Assembly: GCA_030830595.1 (NCBI GenBank)
Contig: JAURMS010000077.1
Coordinates: 1-5,686, forward strand
Source: Gammaproteobacteria bacterium
GTDB lineage: Bacteria; Pseudomonadota; Gammaproteobacteria; Steroidobacterales; Steroidobacteraceae
Direction of reading: 5' to 3'
DNA length: 5,686 bases
A model generated the notes under the pieces. That model worked only from the letters and a program-made list of their open reading frames with translations. It was not told where the DNA came from and did no database searches. Positions 5,205 to 5,686 of the stretch are shown here, piece after piece (the stretch's first letter is position 1; each line of letters opens with the position of its first letter). A program made the translations under genes and the position numbers.

Positions 5205-5686
5205 GTTGCTGCTCCCCCTGCTGGTCCGACATGGCCTGCACCGATCCCGCGGTCTGCCCGTACAGGAACCGATAACCCTCGCGGTCGGCCTGTCGTTCGG
5301 TGCCCAGCGCCTTGGCCCGCACCACGGCCGGCCGGGCTGCAATGGCCTCGTACCAGCGACCAACGTTCGGAAAATCCTCTATCCGCTGACCCTGTCGCTC
5401 CCAGGTCGTCACCCACGGCCAGGCGGCCATGTCGGCAATCGAGTAGTCGTCAGCCAGGTAGCCGGTGTCGGCCAGCGCACGATCCATCACGCCGTAGAGC
5501 CGGTTGACCTCGTCGGTATAGCGCTTGATGCCGTAGGGCACCTGCTCCGGTGCATAGGCCCTGAAGTGGTGCGCCTGGCCTGCCATGGGGCCGAGTCCGC
5601 CGACCTGCCAGAACAGCCACGTGATCACCGCATACCGGCGATGCAATTCGAGCGGCAGAAAACGACCACTCAGCTCGGCCAGGTAC
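5197..5686 (-). CDS. YfcG/YghU-like (Nu-class) glutathione transferase, N-terminus beyond right edge
   Basis: 162 residues up to the stop at 5197 are visible; the thioredoxin-like N-terminal domain (roughly 60-80 residues in this family) lies outside the window. The visible part begins YLAELSGRFLP, the end of the N-terminal domain, then shows WLFWQVGGLGPMAGQAHHF, a strong signature of the YfcG/YghU/Ure2p-like group, KRYTDEVNRLYGVMDRAL, the GST N-capping box in DDYSIADMAAWPWV, and FPNVGRWYEAIAARPAV near the end. Known family members (E. coli YfcG) bind two glutathiones or GSSG and have disulfide-bond reductase activity; that this protein does so is inferred. It is the upstream gene of a minus-strand pair: its stop lies inside the start of the 304-residue GST, an 8-bp overlap. 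The last roughly 20 residues (after YRFLYGQTAGS) are a polar, low-homology tail that contains the downstream ribosome-binding site. Confidence 0.93.
   Translation of the reverse strand, partial: YLAELSGRFLPLELHRRYAVITWLFWQVGGLGPMAGQAHHFRAYAPEQVPYGIKRYTDEVNRLYGVMDRALADTGYLADDYSIADMAAWPWVTTWERQGQRIEDFPNVGRWYEAIAARPAVVRAKALGTERQADREGYRFLYGQTAGSVQAMSDQQGEQQHE
5212..5218 (-). promoter_or_regulatory. Shine-Dalgarno of the 304-residue GST, inside the upstream GST gene
   Basis: GGGGGAG on the minus strand, 7 nt before the ATG at 5204 and within the last codons of the upstream GST. It supports ATG 5204 over upstream in-frame starts reaching back to 5363 and a coupled, two-gene message. Confidence 0.65.

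Overview
This window is a dense, GC-rich bacterial segment holding seven protein-coding genes and almost no spacer DNA. The strong G/C bias at third positions, the Shine-Dalgarno sequences and the gene families (class III CoA-transferase, acyl-CoA dehydrogenase, YfcG-like and extended glutathione transferases, a gamma-family PLP enzyme) suggest a proteobacterium, most likely gamma- or beta-. This is an inference from gene content. No rRNA, tRNA or species-specific marker is present. I see no mobile element, CRISPR array, phage gene or RNA gene.

Layout, left to right. On the minus strand, 1-1190 is a cystathionine gamma-synthase/gamma-lyase-family PLP enzyme whose C-terminus lies beyond the left edge. 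It is preceded, 7 bp upstream in the same transcription direction, by a small antibiotic-biosynthesis-monooxygenase (ABM)-fold protein (1198-1497). Divergent from these across about 65 bp is a stand-alone Rieske [2Fe-2S] ferredoxin (1563-1880, plus). It converges with an acyl-CoA dehydrogenase (1890-3050, minus) with 9 bp between the stops. Across 38 bp the dehydrogenase is divergent from a CaiB/BaiF (class III) CoA-transferase (3089-4285, plus). That gene converges, 4 bp apart, with a two-gene minus-strand GST unit: a YfcG-like GST cut by the right edge (5197-5686), then a 304-residue GST with an unusual C-terminal extension (4290-5204). The two GST genes overlap by 8 bp.

How the genes may work together. 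The CoA-transferase and acyl-CoA dehydrogenase are a natural pair: the first would activate a carboxylic acid by moving CoA from another acyl-CoA, and the second would introduce an alpha,beta double bond. The dehydrogenase lacks the usual C-terminal catalytic glutamate and instead has a glutamate at the position used by isovaleryl-CoA and long-chain acyl-CoA dehydrogenases. The Rieske ferredoxin, ABM protein, PLP lyase-like enzyme and GSTs suggest a catabolic or detoxification neighbourhood, possibly involving sulfur compounds. No common substrate can be read from the sequence. I do not see a clearly new system; the points most worth following are the relocated active-site base, the GST tail domain and the very tight alternating gene architecture.
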